This document shows positions 34,661-48,141 of a stretch of 64,000 bases of DNA, in pieces. The stretch's first letter is position 1. Each line of letters opens with the position of its first letter. The stretch is taken from NCBI GenBank assembly GCA_012861695.1, contig JAAOOA010000060.1, positions 10,004,954-10,068,953 on the forward strand, written 5' to 3'. Below the pieces are notes generated by a model. That model saw nothing but the letters and a program-made list of their open reading frames with translations, did not search any database and was not told where the DNA came from. The position numbers were made by a program, and so were the translations under genes. The DNA is from Trematomus loennbergii (taxonomy: Eukaryota > Chordata > Actinopteri > Perciformes > Nototheniidae).

Positions 34661-36743
34661 GTTTACAGAAACAAGTTTAGTTCACGGTGCGCTGTTTTTG
34701 CAAATGTGGATGCGTAGATGATTTTCTATATTGTTCAGGAACCTTAAAACATTAAATGAGTAGCACCGGAGGGAGAGTTGTGTGACTTCCATTCTGCACG
34801 CTACATTATTATTAATAATTTTCGTAAGTCAAAATTAAATATGATTAAGCTCACAGCTTACTTAAATCTCAAAAAGTTCATACGTGCACTGTATCTACAA
34901 ATAAGGATCCATTATAAACTGTCCCTGTATACTGATTTGTATTTTTGTGTTGCATTTCTCCGCAGCTAAGATTTGCAGCGCGTGATTAACTCTTTTAAGT
35001 CCCTCAAAGCTGAATCCCTTTTTTTTTATTCCGTGAGTCTTATCATGCCAGAGGGAGAGGGGCTGTTTAATGCTAAGTGCCAATTACTAGCACTCCAAGG
35101 TTAGCAGGCCAAGCTACCCCACACTCCGTCTGCACTTTGTGTTCTGCAGGGGGCGAGCCCCCAGCCCTCTGACCAGACATTAACTCTGTCACTCTTCCCC
35201 TCACCTCCTCCCCCATTCCTTACCCCCTTATTCTCCCCTTACCCCGCTCGCATGCTCAACTTTCTTCAGCTCGTAGCTACCATCCCTTCTTCTATTGGGT
35301 GATCTCTCTTTCTCTCTGCCTAAGTGATAAGGATGGAGAGTGTTCATTTAAACGCACTGGAGCATTGCTGCAATAGAATAGATCCAGGAACTGTTCCTGC
35401 ACATGTGTCGTTTTGTCTGCCTGGGTATTTGTTGGTCTTTATGCATGCTGCCGGTGTGTGTGCATTCAAGAGGATCTGACATACTGCTGGAATAGCAACT
35501 TTCTCTTCCCCTCTGTGTGTGTGATACAGTGATACAGGCCGTATGCTCCCCCTCAGCGATCAAATCAAATAGGCCCTCATCTCCCAGTGAAGCTCATTCA
35601 GAAACGACAGGGCTGATTGACAGGTGCCGTGGGCGCTGCATCCATAGACACACAAAACCACAACTCGCGTTTATCTGTCACAGCGAGGTGAAAAACAGCA
35701 CGGCAGTGAGTTAGATCTGGAATCGTTTTGCATTATGCATCCAACCATTTGTACTCATGAGTGCTCGACAGAGAAAGGGGACCAGCTCTACTTAGAAGGC
35801 GTGACATTCGTGATTTGCAGCAGTGGGATCCAGGTCTCCTCCTGACGAGCGTGGCCTTTGTTTCCTGTTTCTCACCAGGCAGGATATGACCTTGTTTGAG
35901 GGAAATTAGGCGCTTCGCCCTCCTGGTAATAAAACAATATTGTCACATAGTAGGCATGAATAGACACAGGCACAGGCTTACACACAGTATTAGCAGGAAA
36001 AAGACAGTGTGAAATAGTGTGTGGGTGTGAAGTGAAACTGAGATTGATAAATGCTCCGAGCTCTGCCAAAAAGAACAGTGAGATAACACCTCAGGACCTG
36101 CATAACCATCAGTGCCATGCGCAGTGATGGGTGTAGGTCCCTTACCTTTAACAGAAGATGTAACAACAACAAAAAACTCATCAAGACAAATGATGTGTAC
36201 CTGTGTGTACGAAAACAAGCTAATACAAGGGAGGTGGAACACCCCTGTAGAATTGATTTGTCAAATTCTGATAATACAAAAAGTCAATTTAGGTTTAACT
36301 TCCAGAAACAAGTTTATATGGCCCTTTTTTGATTAACTAGCAAACAAAAGTCAAAACATTGTATCTTCTTTTAGCTCTGTTTTTGGTCTCCACCACCTCC
36401 TCAGGGAAATATCTGGCTCCGCTAAATGCTCCCTTGTGTTTACCAGCTTGACGCTAAATATGTTTGTTCTTCAATTATGCAGCGGGAGTGTAATTGATTT
36501 TACAGCTATGGCTGGACATTTCATTGATGAGAGCAGTGAGAGAACCAAAACAAAAAGCTAAAAGGTGCTAAAACGCTCCATAGAGCAGAAGGGAGCAGCA
36601 GAGCTGGGTAATACTTCTACCTAGGTTCATCACCCTCTTAACAATACTCACATTTGATCGAGAGTTAATTATAGAAAATGTATCATTACAGCTCTGAATT
36701 AGCCTCATTATGTATGTGCTCAGTTGTGTCAGTTTTAGGACTA
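34661..36743. other. Unique non-coding sequence
   Basis: No transposon ends. 36370-36540 is a unique, balanced stretch with TGTAATTGATTTTACAGC that looks like a conserved non-coding element, judged by eye. 35190-35260 is pyrimidine-rich. Several frames on both strands near 36000-36330 lack recognisable features. Confidence 0.45.
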
Positions 36744-36746
36744 TAA

Positions 36747-37337
36747 CGGAGCGTCCACACAGCAGCGTTAAAAAAAATCTTGGAGATGGGCGTCTCTGAA
36801 ACTTGGGGATTTTTTGCGAGCAACGCGACCAACAACCAATCATATGAATCTCCCGCCCCCGACATACGAAGCAAAAAAGCCCGGATATAAACTGGATATA
36901 AACTCCCCAAACAGGCGAAACCATACCACTGTCTCTGCCACCTCCCTCCATGCCTGGCTCCTCCGGTTTATATCCCGGTAGGTAAATAGGGACTGGTCAT
37001 AAAGCTCCGGGTGATTCCCTACCGCTAATTTCTCCTCCATTTTTTGGAATATGAGAAAATGACCTGCGGTATGTCTCTCCCAGCATACACGTGGTTTGAT
37101 TGGCTAGAGCTTGTACTGTCAGATTTGCATAAACGGGATTTGATTGGCTGACGCTTCCACCTCAGCTTCAAAAGTTGAACATTCCTCAACTTTTGAAGCC
37201 TGAGATGCCTGGAAATCTCCGCTTTGCTTCCCACAATGCAGTTCGGCGAAAAGTGAGGCAAAGTGACGTCACCCCATTCAAAGTGAATGGGCAGAAGCGT
37301 TGGAAGATTTTTTTAACGCTGCTGTGTGGACGGGCTG
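36747..37337. mobile_element. PIF/Harbinger MITE
   Basis: The left terminus CGGAGCGTCCACACAGCAGC and the right (inward) CAGCCCGTCCACACAGCAGC continue into matching GTTAAAAAAA. They are flanked by TAA at 36744-36746 and 37338-37340, the classic 3-bp PIF/Harbinger target. The 591-bp body has TTTGATTGGCT repeated (37094, 37137) and an internal 14-bp hairpin (37165-37178 with 37186-37199). The 127-codon minus frame crossing its left end is not a gene. Confidence 0.88.
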
Positions 37338-37340
37338 TAA

Positions 37341-38255
37341 CAATCAACATACATCGAAACCCAAACTATCAAAATAGATTCAATCTATTCGCTATAATAG
37401 AAATGAGCTAGTCTAACTCTAGTCTTGCTAAAATCAAGTTAATATGGAATGTAAGACGTTCATAGTGGCGCTTGCCATGGTAACAGCAACATTCTTGAGT
37501 TAATCTGGTGCTTTTCTGTGAGCCCTGTTCTTGGAATAGAAAATAGAGGATTTTCCCTGAATGTTGTTTAAATACATCTAGTTAACTAATCCTTCTTTCT
37601 GGAGAATCAACCTAACCCCAACCTCCTGATTTGTCTAACTTATCAGTTTGTATTTTCTCTTTCAATGCACTAATACGGACACATTTGTGACTTAATGCCC
37701 AAACAACCACACACTCACAGGCAAACAATGGCAGTGTTTGTTGTGATTCAACTTGTAATGCTGTGTTATATGTCTCTAATGACACGGCTGTGTGCACTAC
37801 CATACAGTTACCGCAGCAGGCGGTCAAGCAGAGGGTGGAATTTAGTACACCATGGGATTTATTACGGCAGCTGAGCCCAGTTTGTCAAGGCAAAAAAATG
37901 ACCCAACATCAAGTATTCATTATCGATCCTTGAAAATAGCATTTAAGACGGAACACATTCACGAAGGCAAGCTCCAAGGTGAAATGATCACTTGCGTTTC
38001 ACAGCCCCCTCTTGTCTAAACCTTTGTGCTATTTTCATTTCCAAAGCACAGCGCTGAATCCTACCCTCAGATCTTTGCAGGATAAGAGAAAATGTCTAGT
38101 CTCACTCCAATTTTGTGATTTTCAAATACGGCAAACATGCAAGGAGCATTGAGATGCGCATAACATTTGACTCAGTATGCCACTGGTCTGCCTTTCTAAC
38201 TCCCCGCACAGTGTGGCAGAATGACTGAGACCCGGCCTACCTGGGGGAGGCATTG
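37341..38255. other. Unique non-coding sequence
   Basis: No recognisable gene. One X-box-like CTTGCCATGGTAAC lies at 37471-37484. Confidence 0.5.
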
Positions 38256-38256
38256 A

Positions 38257-38288
<32 letters not shown>

Positions 38289-38291
38289 TGT

Positions 38292-38335
<44 letters not shown>

Positions 38336-38353
38336 GGGTGTGTGTGTGTGTGT

Positions 38354-38408
<55 letters not shown>

Positions 38409-38431
38409 GTGTTGTGTGTGTGTGTGTGTGT

Positions 38432-38493
<62 letters not shown>
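38257..38493. repeat. CT then long interrupted GT microsatellite
   Basis: A short (CT)n leads into about 220 bp of (GT)n with interruptions TGGTG and TTGGG at 38291, 38334, 38354, 38400 and 38431. The six long frames over it on both strands are repeat artefacts (Val-Cys or His-Thr runs). Confidence 0.98.
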
Positions 38494-38495
<2 letters not shown>

Positions 38496-40631
38496 GAAGG
38501 TAGAAAAAATGACTGAAAAAAGGTGAGGGAAAAAAGCAATTCTCTTTGCAGTAGGAACAAAGAAAAAATGAATGTACAAAAGACAAAGAGGGTTGAATAA
38601 ACCAGTTGACTACAGGCAAGCGAGGAAGGGATATACAGTATGCAATCACAAAGGCAGTGAAGAAAAATATATAAACACATTCTTCCATTATTCGCCATCA
38701 AGCCATACATTTCAGATCACTGATAGAACACCATTTTTTGAGCCACGTCAACATTTGCATATTTGTCTGTTTCAAACGAAGTCAAACCAGGGCATGTGAG
38801 TACTCTAAAGGGTAAATCACTAAAGGATTTAGTGGCTGCTTAACCTGAAGAAATAAGACATAAATGTAAATTGCTGAAAGGACTCCCAAAGGGTCCTGTG
38901 CTGTTTGCAAAGTATCTAATTTAAGTCAAATGCAAAATGCAATTAAATGTATCTTCACCATAACCTTTGAGGAAAGACAGCATGCAAAAAAAGGCTTTGA
39001 TACAGGGCAGATAGCGGTTGCAAGTGATTCACCAATCAGGTGCTATAAATCTAATCTTTTTTAAATGACCTGTGAGTCTGTCTTGGGCTTACAGGTGCTG
39101 GCTTCAAAAAAGAGTACTAGTTGTTTTTTTGGACACATCATGTGTAATGTAACTTTTGAAACCGAAAATGCAGGGCAGTTACACATACTGTAGCAAAACG
39201 TATTTGAACGTACAAGGCTCAAGGACATGGTCCAACAGTGGCACCTGAACCAAGAGTGGCACTCAAAGCAGTAACATTAACTGACAGGAAGTCTGTTAGT
39301 TTCTGTCCGGTTAATCAGGAAACACTCAGGGAGGAATGGTTGTTGGGCATCAATGTCAAATTACTGTCATCCCTGATTGTTTGTACTACCTAGTCAGAAA
39401 CCATCAATTCATTTGAGAATAGACTCAAGAAAGGCTTGTGTCATCAGGACATTACATAGCGTTGAGACTTTGAAGAGACAGAACGCCTCTAAAGCGAGGG
39501 TTTAATTCAACCTTTGAAAACATTGTGGTGATGTCAAAGGGGGATACAGAGAATATGAGATAATAGAGAGTATCATCTCAGTGTTTGGCTTCTTCTATAA
39601 CGCTCTCATTGCATAGTTTTTTGACGCAAAGGAAGAAAGTGATGCTCAACAATGGCAGCTGTTGTCGGACACACAGCTCTCAAATCTAGTGCATGCTTAG
39701 CATCTCCCAAGAGCAGTTAAGTGGTTAGAGACTAGCTGGATAACATAGTGAAGCTTTAAGCAGGTAAAGAGACAAAACGTTTTTTAAATAGTTGGTAGAG
39801 AAAACGGCAAAGAAATATAGAGTTAAAAGACAATACATTGACTAACAAATACCAGGTAGTGGAACAAATACCAAATAAAGAGCACATATCTCCACTAAGG
39901 CCAAGGGCCACAGCAATGCTAATGAAAGTGCAAAACAGTTAGTAAATCCACCGTGTTATTCGGATGCGCTCTAATCATTGTATAAGTTCCCAGGCTACAC
40001 CCTTCCACCAAGTTTTATGGAAATATTTTCCATTACCCAGATGAGTTTAGTTTCAGCTGTAAAGCTGTAACAGATGTAGTACTGGAAGAAAGCGCCAGCG
40101 TCTAAAGGTCATTTGCTCAGACAAAAATGCATGAACCACAAAGGTTAAACATACATGTATAGATTTATATATAGCAAGGTGTTTTTGTTCCTCCTACAGA
40201 TCCTCCTACTGTAGAGCTTGAACTTTAAAGGGAACCCAAGACACAAGGTTCAAACCACCAATACTCAACTAAGCATGGTAAGAAAATATGTTTTCCACTG
40301 CTGAATACACTATAGAGACCAACACCACATGATAGGATGTCAAAATCACCACTGAAGGTTTTATACTTCCAGATCATACCCAGATGGGTTATTGTATCAG
40401 CAATGTTCTTTTTCAAGGTCTGCAACATGTGACTTGTATTTGACCATTACAAGTTGTACTTTACTAGACCCTGGAGGAAAGCAAGAAATGCGTGTACCAG
40501 CTATGCGACATTATGAATCTTAATGTATCATCATTTTTTTTTTTTAAATACGTCAATACTATTGGTCAGCCTTTAAGCTGCCATCAATTTGCTCTTTACT
40601 CACCTCATGGTTGGGTGCAGAGTCTCTCAGT
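38494..40631. other. Unique non-coding sequence
   Basis: AT-rich sequence with no conserved frame or transposon end seen. Confidence 0.5.
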
Positions 40632-40888
40632 AAAAACAGCCAGTTAGTTTTCTTCTATGGTTGCCTCCCCTGCTAGCTTGCGCCTCTTCGTACTGTTCGG
40701 GGTCAAGCGATTGGCCATAATCAAAGTCCAAGTTTAAGCAAAGCGGTAAACAAAAATGTTAATGGTTCAAGGTCAAAGGGAAGCGCTAACTCCTAGTCTG
40801 GCGGCACCACTCTCTCCATAGGATCACATAGCAACATCAGCACAGAGCTGGTTTACTGCTGTTCATGTGAATTTGGGTATTATCATTA
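40632..40888. repeat. Dispersed repeat E, diverged copy 2
   Basis: AAAACAGCCAGTTAGTTTTC, then TGCTAGCTTGCGCCTC, AGCGCTAACTCCTAGTC and GTTCATGTGAATT align in order with 30182-30448. Many substitutions and small gaps make it an older copy. Confidence 0.55.
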
Positions 40889-43479
40889 TCTACCCAATGA
40901 AGTATTAAACTTCCGTTTGGTGTGGTGTACATTATCTTTGCTGTCTACTGGCTCCATTTTGTCCGATCATGTAAAGACACATAACCAGCTTTAAAATCAT
41001 ATCTATGTGTAAGGAAAGTTATTTTATGGAACCTGACACACTGCTCCACTAACCAATTCCACTCCAGAAGAGTCTATAGAGACAGACATGATATACCTTT
41101 GACTTTGACAATCCCATTACTGGATCATTGTCAGTGAGCATGACAAAGCAAAGCAAATATACACAGCAGGGCCTGAGGATAGGGTTGGTGAGCGAGAGAA
41201 GTGGTGGGGGCTGGATGGGGCGGGCGGAGTACAAGAGTCATACAGGGGGAATGGAGGGAAGCGGAGACTTCCACTGTCACCATCTGTAGTCTTGTGGAGA
41301 GCATAAATCCTGCTATCTGTGTCATGCATACTGTACCGCCGCTGCTGCTGCCACCGCATCAGAGATCATCAGCTATAACACACACACAGATCATCGGCAC
41401 ACATACACTCTCACACAGACGGACACGACACACTTAATGTCTTCCACCCCTCTTAGCCCCATCTGTCTACTTCTGTTCCACTGCTCTCCCATCTCATGCA
41501 CCACATAAACACTGTTGTCACTGTGACAGACACAAAGAAATCAGGAAACACACACCAAGTGAGCATATTGAGGAGCACACACACACACAAACATATAGAG
41601 ACCTACTTGTATAGCTTTTACAGCCTTTGGGCAGAAGGTCTTTCTCATTTGTGAGTCATGCATGCCTTTATTGTTTGAAATGTCTTCATCATTGGCACTT
41701 TAAGGTCTTTTTATAATCTTTTTCCTTCCTTTTGGTCATCCTCCTTCAGTGTCCACCATTCCTCCACATCCAACTACCTTGCTCAATGCCCACAGGGTGC
41801 ACTTGGTTCCTGTTGAACCTACCTTCTTCTCATTGAAGTGGCAAGCATGGCATAATCCCTCCTCGTTTTTCCTCACTTAACATGCCTCCCTCTTATTTTC
41901 TTCTCTCCATGTTGTCTGATTTCTTGCTCTTCTTCATTCATATCTTGTCTTACCTTTGCAATTTCCTTACATTTCTCCCTTTATATATGCATTACCTTTG
42001 TATTGTAATCACCATTCAATATGCCTTTCCCTTGCCCCCACTTCCACCATGTTTTCCTTTTATTTTCAACATTAACTTCCTTTAAATCCTACCTTCTTTG
42101 CCTATCATCTGTTTCTCTTGTTTACATTCCCTCAATCCCATCCATCTCTTCTCCCTTTGCAACAGCAGATCAGGGAGATTTACTTTCAGCACGACCGATA
42201 GCTCCTCACAAAGCATAACAACAAAGAGCTGCAGTGCCACCCGTTGGCCGGCTTTGGCACTAACATTCATGATGTTGGGGGAGGAAAAAATCATTGTTGC
42301 ACTCATAACACAGGACATATAACTTCCACATGGTTATATATATATGAATAAGGCTGGAATGTAGGAGCCGGCGCCCACAAAAGTCAACTTAGACGGAACA
42401 GGCTTTAACTCTGAATACTACACAGAGGAGATTCTGCTGGGAGATCTATGAGAGAGGTTAAGCTGGTGGGCCTCGGTGTAATGGCAACCATATATTACCC
42501 CGTAGTTTCATTCCGCTGCATGTCGGGCCTCATAGATGTGTAGCAACTGTGAGGCGCTTGAGCCAGAAAGGGGATCTCAAGTCTCATTCCGCTCATGGCA
42601 GCCAAAGGGAGGAAACAATAGCATCTGCTCTCCTCTGAGACAGGGAATTTAATCACAAGCTGAGCCAAGGTAAGATTTGCATGTAAAGTAGCAGGTTTTC
42701 CCTGTGTGTGTTTGTGTGTCTTGGAGAGTGTCTATAAAAAGGAATAGACATGTTTATGTTGGCATTTAAACTAATAGCAAATGTCAACAAGGGAGCTGGA
42801 TGATACTTACCGTGTCTAAGTGTGGGAGAAGTGTTTGTGTGTGTGCTTACAGTCATTATTTGAACCATAAAGTTCAGCAAGCACCACATGAGTGTACACA
42901 CACACGAATACACACAGGGGCATAGATCAACCACAGGGTTTACCCGTGATCTGTGACTTGGCTCATACTGGTTTGGGTACCATCCTACTGGGATGCCAGT
43001 TTGTGTGTACGCAGTATGTATGCGCTGCCGTGATGTTGTTTGTGTGAGATTTTGATCGAAGGAAAAGGTGGAAGAAGACAAGAGACGGGGAGAAATCAAA
43101 GCAGAGCGGTGGCAAAGAGGAAGCAGGGAAACGAAACTCAGACAAGAGAGCGTTCACTCTGTTTTCTCTTTGTCTACATCCCTCCCTCACTCGCCCACAC
43201 ATAGTAAGTACAATGATCACAGAAAGGTGATCTCAAAGCTTAGCCAGTCGGAAGACAGTGAGCCGACATGGAGCCACGAGAAAAAAAACACGGATACAAA
43301 GAGAGCTTTGGGTAACCATTCTGCAGTTTTGAATGTTTAGAGAAATTATGACTTTTAATGAGCGAGTGAAAATAAATACATAAACCGGAATACAATTTTA
43401 GGCACCAATTGCCATTAAGTTTCCTTTACCCTTAAATCATTATATGAATGTTTTGGAAACATTTATGTACTGCTACATT
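40889..43479. other. Unique non-coding sequence with short CA-rich tracts
   Basis: Short CACACA tracts near 41380 and 41578 and pyrimidine-rich stretches at 41700-42140. No coding frame is supported. Confidence 0.5.
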
Positions 43480-43880
43480 GCACCCATATTACACTGTAAT
43501 TACACACATACTTCACATTAATAACCCCCTATTACACTTTATTACACAATCTTTTTAAACCCACATCACACCATTATTTCACTTGTATTTAACCCTTGCT
43601 GTACCCATGTTGCACTATTACAACCATAGTACACCCATGTAACAACAATATTACACTTGTATTAAACCCCAATATACACATTTTACACTAATACACCCAC
43701 AGTACACATTAATGCAACCCTATTTTACCCATGATACACCCGTATTACACCCATATTATACCCATGTTACACTGTTATTTCACCTATATAACACTGATTA
43801 GACTTATATTACACCCATGTAACACCATTATTACACCCATATTACACCGTAATTACACTGTTATTAGACTCATTTTTACA
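43480..43880. repeat. Degenerate TTACACCCAT minisatellite
   Basis: About 400 bp made of variants of ATTACACCCATRTTACAC, with period about 10 and 20 bp (for example ACCCGTATTACACCCATATT at 43738, and again near 43813 and 43836). Stop codons occur in every frame. The strong bias to TTACA on one strand is obvious by eye. Confidence 0.85.
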
Positions 43881-46783
43881 GAGCCTGTCAAATGACTGTA
43901 TCCCCAGGATACTGACAACATATAAGGGCTAAAGCAGCTATTGGTTTAATGATTTCAGTTCTAGGATATCTGAACGTCCTGCCAGTACTTCAACACACCA
44001 ATCTAGACGAATCACATCAATCAGTGCTTTAACTGTATTCCTATCATATTCCTAAGTGGAAATAAAACTACAACCTACTAGTATTCTGTATAAGAATATT
44101 TTATTCTAGTCTGTTACTGTTCTATATAAAAGTGTAAGTTGAGTAGACGGAGGTTAGTAGACAGCATATTACTGTAAATGCATTGCTAAATGATCTCTAA
44201 AACATGCAAAATGGCTGATTTAAATATTTTAAAGTATGGCTAATCCCCACACAACCTTTCTCAGGGGACTTGAACAAGCACTTAAGAGAGAGTTGCTACA
44301 GTAAATACATTTACACCCTCCCACACACAGACCCACGTATGCATACATATACAACACATACTGTAGAACATTCAGAATCCATACATTTTATCACCCAGAA
44401 AGCCAATGTAAGAGAGCAGGATCTGCTGAGCTACAAGAATAAAAAGAGAGGAAACGGAAAGTTCACTTACGGTGAGATGAATTCGCATTATATTTTTCTA
44501 GGGTAAACAAGACAAAAATATGCACCCGATAAAGTTCTCAATGCTTAAATATTAAAATCCACTTCTCTTCGTCAGTGAATTGTATGCAGAGTAACTTTTT
44601 CCACAGCACTGCCAATTGATTATTGTCCCAGTCTATAGTGTTTAATCCAACAGCATTTATTTCCCTTTGCTCCACAGAAAATGAATTGATCTGTCTTAAA
44701 AAACACATAAACAGATTAAACTGTTCACATATTCTCGTATTTCCTGGGGATTCGAGCTAAACATCTCTTCTGATATCTTACAGTCCTTTTTCTTGCATAG
44801 TAAAAAACTTTGTAGCAGAATATTGTAAATAATGAAAAATCTGTAAATTGAGAAAGTAAAACAAGGGACTTTATCCCAGTAGCAGTAGGGATGAGGCCAG
44901 TGTAGCTCTGCATGAAAAACAAAGCCCTATCATTTACTTGAATGGAGCCAGGCAGGCAGCTATAGGATTAAATTAGTAGTGTGGAAGTGGCTACTTCATT
45001 TGATTAGTCTGCCAATATTGGGGGCAGTATTTCTTCATAATCTTTATGAATGGATACCTGATTAGGGAATTTGAAGGCACAGGATAAGATTTTGTGAGCA
45101 ATGTGGTTTACCCCTTGTAGTCCAAAACTATTGACCATCACGGTTTCAGCCTTGGTTGCAAGAAGTTACTGTAAACAGTCCATGTTGCCAACATCTGACG
45201 AATATTTTAACTTTTTATTCACAGTTTTATAAAGAACGTTTTATCTGCATAAAAAGGTAGATTTTTGGTTTTAGAAGACGTATGTATCTTCTCCCATCTC
45301 CCTTCTCGGGTGTGAAGTTGATATTAGGACTTTAAACATTGACCAGTGCTTGAATGAGGAAGTCTTGAATGGACCCGTTATTCATATATTCACTGGCTAC
45401 ACGGGAACATATTAAATATTGGCCGTTGCCCACAGGAGGCTTCATCGTCATGATACCAATAACCATTGGTTTTGAACCTTTGATCTACGTGACAAAAGAT
45501 AAATATTAGCCACGTGATAACTTGCGGCAACTGTTCAACTGCCTGCCGTTATGAGACCAAATGTAATGTATTCAGCCTCGTTTTCTTTTATAGCCCCATA
45601 GTACGTTAGCTAGCTAAGAGTGGCAAAACAAGTTTGTCTCTATGGCAACACACAGCATTGTGTTCCGCTCATAATTCTTAAATGCTTGAGAAATCTCTGT
45701 GGTCATCCAAAAATAGAAGCATAATGAGATACATAACCTGTTTGTTTTTGTAATTTCATAAATATGAGAACATCCAGCCGACAGTGTGCAACCATTCATC
45801 ATGACGGAGCTGTAGTGATTCATAGTGCGTGGGGTCAGTACATTTTGAAAATGTGAAGGGTAAAATATATTATGTTGTTGTGTTTTTGTAGTTGTATTTA
45901 TTGGCTGTTATTAGAAGAGTGAAATATCCTGTTTAAAACCAGGAAGTTAGTTTCAATGAAAACTTTATACCTCTGCAGTTGCAGGGTACATGAACTCCAC
46001 GGGGAGAGGCACCCAGCGATTCAGCAGCAGAGAAGAAAAAGTGTCTGAAAATCCATTCAGCCACCTTAAAATACGACTTACACACACAGCTGTGCGCAGT
46101 GAGACCGACACACTCTGAGGGCAGGGGAACTCAGTGTTGGCCTGTCACAGAGCTCTGACCACAGTGGGGCTCGCACGCACTCACATATACGCACACCTTG
46201 ACCACCCATCACTGCCCTCTGATTACCACCACCTTCCACAGCCACCCTCGCTCCCTCTCTCCATCCCTCCTACACACTCCAATGACTTTCCCTTTTTTCT
46301 CTGCTCCCCCACCTTCATCCACTCCCCGATACCTACACCCCTCCCTCCCGCCCAGCTTCCACCTTTTGTCACCGCTGCTTGCTCTCTCATTTCTTTTCAC
46401 ACCACATTCTTCTCCCCTAACTTTTCCTCTCGCACACATTAACATATAAAATGCCTCGGCTGCTTTCTCGGCTTAAGTGCTTGGTGACTTAATCAGTCAG
46501 ATGCATAGTCACTTACCTACTCATTCACTCACTTGATTAGTCTGCTGCCTGCTCACTCACTCATTTACCGGATTACTTTCTCAGTCTTATTCATTTACTG
46601 GCTCACAAACTCTCTTTCGCTCACCTGCCTATTCAGTTTGTTTATTTGAGTTCCGTTTGCATGCAATCCATGCAACTGACAGTTAGCTAAATTAGTTCCC
46701 CAAACAATGTTTGTCCAATCAATACTGCAGACCATAACTAGTCCCGGCTGGTTTGTGCTAAAGGAAGGTGGTGCTGTTATTAT
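43881..46783. other. Unique non-coding sequence
   Basis: No transposon ends. 46210-46440 is strongly pyrimidine-rich and carries opposing open frames of low complexity, which I do not call. Confidence 0.5.
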
Positions 46784-46925
46784 TTAAAGAGGACATATAA
46801 TGCATATTTTTTCGGATTCTACCGTGACATGCTTTAATATTCAAACAGGTCTTTATGTGTATCATACTGCCTGTGCTGCAGCTCCTATGTTCACCCTCTG
46901 TCTGAAACCAGAGCCCATCCTTGAG
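46784..46925. repeat. 5' fragment of a TTAAAGAGG MITE
   Basis: TTAAAGAGGACATATAATGC, GTGACATGCTTTAATATT and CACCCTCTGTCTGAAACCAG match the right end of the full copy at 49617-50037 in reverse. The rest is missing. Confidence 0.75.
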
Positions 46926-48141
46926 AAAAAAAATGATGAGGAAAAACTCCCAAAACAGAAACCCTTCAACAGGCGGGGAAAATGAGAGCTCAGAAAGCAC
47001 ACACATTCACACATCAATCAAAGACACTTATATTATGCAGTATTTTAATGGTCAGTCATAGTTTTTGTGTGTGTGTTTCCATGTCAGGTTGTGAGACAAG
47101 CACTGTGGTGTGTGTGGCCTGGTGTGTTCATCGATACATAAACATTCCTGCTGAGATGTGAAAGGTGTTGCATCCCTGTTGCTCTCCTCAGGGTGGTGTT
47201 TATGTGTATACCTTGTACACAACCCTTTAATTGCCTAGGAGTGCTCCGACCCAAATTAAAATTCACCTTTTAAAGCCTCCCATTAATGCACAGTCACTCA
47301 ATATCAAACTAAGACACCCGGGCGCACCTCGCTCCGAAAAATGTGTGCAACATAAAGTATGCACACACATTGATCTGAGTGTGTTATTAATCACCCGACA
47401 GTACTAGCACCATATCCACTCTTCTGCTGCACTGTCAGCTTGTCCATCAGTGTAGCATAAACTCTCCAATGTTGGGCAGCCATTTGGGATCTTGTGTTTG
47501 TCCTCCCAGTGGCACTGTGGAGAGAAAGGCAAACACAAGAGAAGAGTGGAGCTGAGATGGGGAGATAGAGAGTGAATTGGAGGCGAGGCGGAGTCACTGA
47601 CTGACATACAGAGTGAATGAGTGATCAATAAATGAATCGTTTTTTGGGCCAAGAGTAAGCATGTGATCGACAGAGAAACTGGCCAAGAAAGTAAACAAGC
47701 ACAGTGGAAATGGGGGAGCAGGCATACTGTGCTCGAGTGAATAACAAAGTACTTTTGCTTCGACAAGTCAAGTAAAAAACCTTCTATGTGTGAGCTTGTT
47801 TAATATATAAAGAGTTACAGAAAGTGTGCATGCACATAAAGGACCATTCTCCTGTCTGTATTGACCAACTTGTCCCTTGACGTGCTGTGACTATTAAATG
47901 AGGCTTTCCCAGCATACATTGTATGAGTGCATACATTACTAACTAAATTGGAAGGTATAGCTTTAATAAGATGTTCAATTCAATTCACATGCTGTGATGT
48001 AAATGAAGTGTCAGATATGGTATTTTGATTTATGTGGCTCTCATTATCAGTTTATTCCTGCTATCATGGATGGGGTATGAATTTGATCAAGAGTGAATTT
48101 GTGCATTTATCATGCGCACATTTCTTTTGTTTGTCTATGCC
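46926..48141. other. Unique non-coding sequence
   Basis: The 120-codon minus frame at 47404-47766 is Ser/Leu-rich with no recognisable domain and is not called. Confidence 0.5.

Noticed and set aside
38122..38710. Several long frames over the GT tract (His-Thr and Val-Cys repeats)
   Set aside because: They are translations of the dinucleotide repeat in each frame and carry no independent signal.
46134..46449. Opposing frames in a Pro/Ser-rich and Arg/Gly-rich reading
   Set aside because: A pyrimidine-rich strand yields open frames in both directions.
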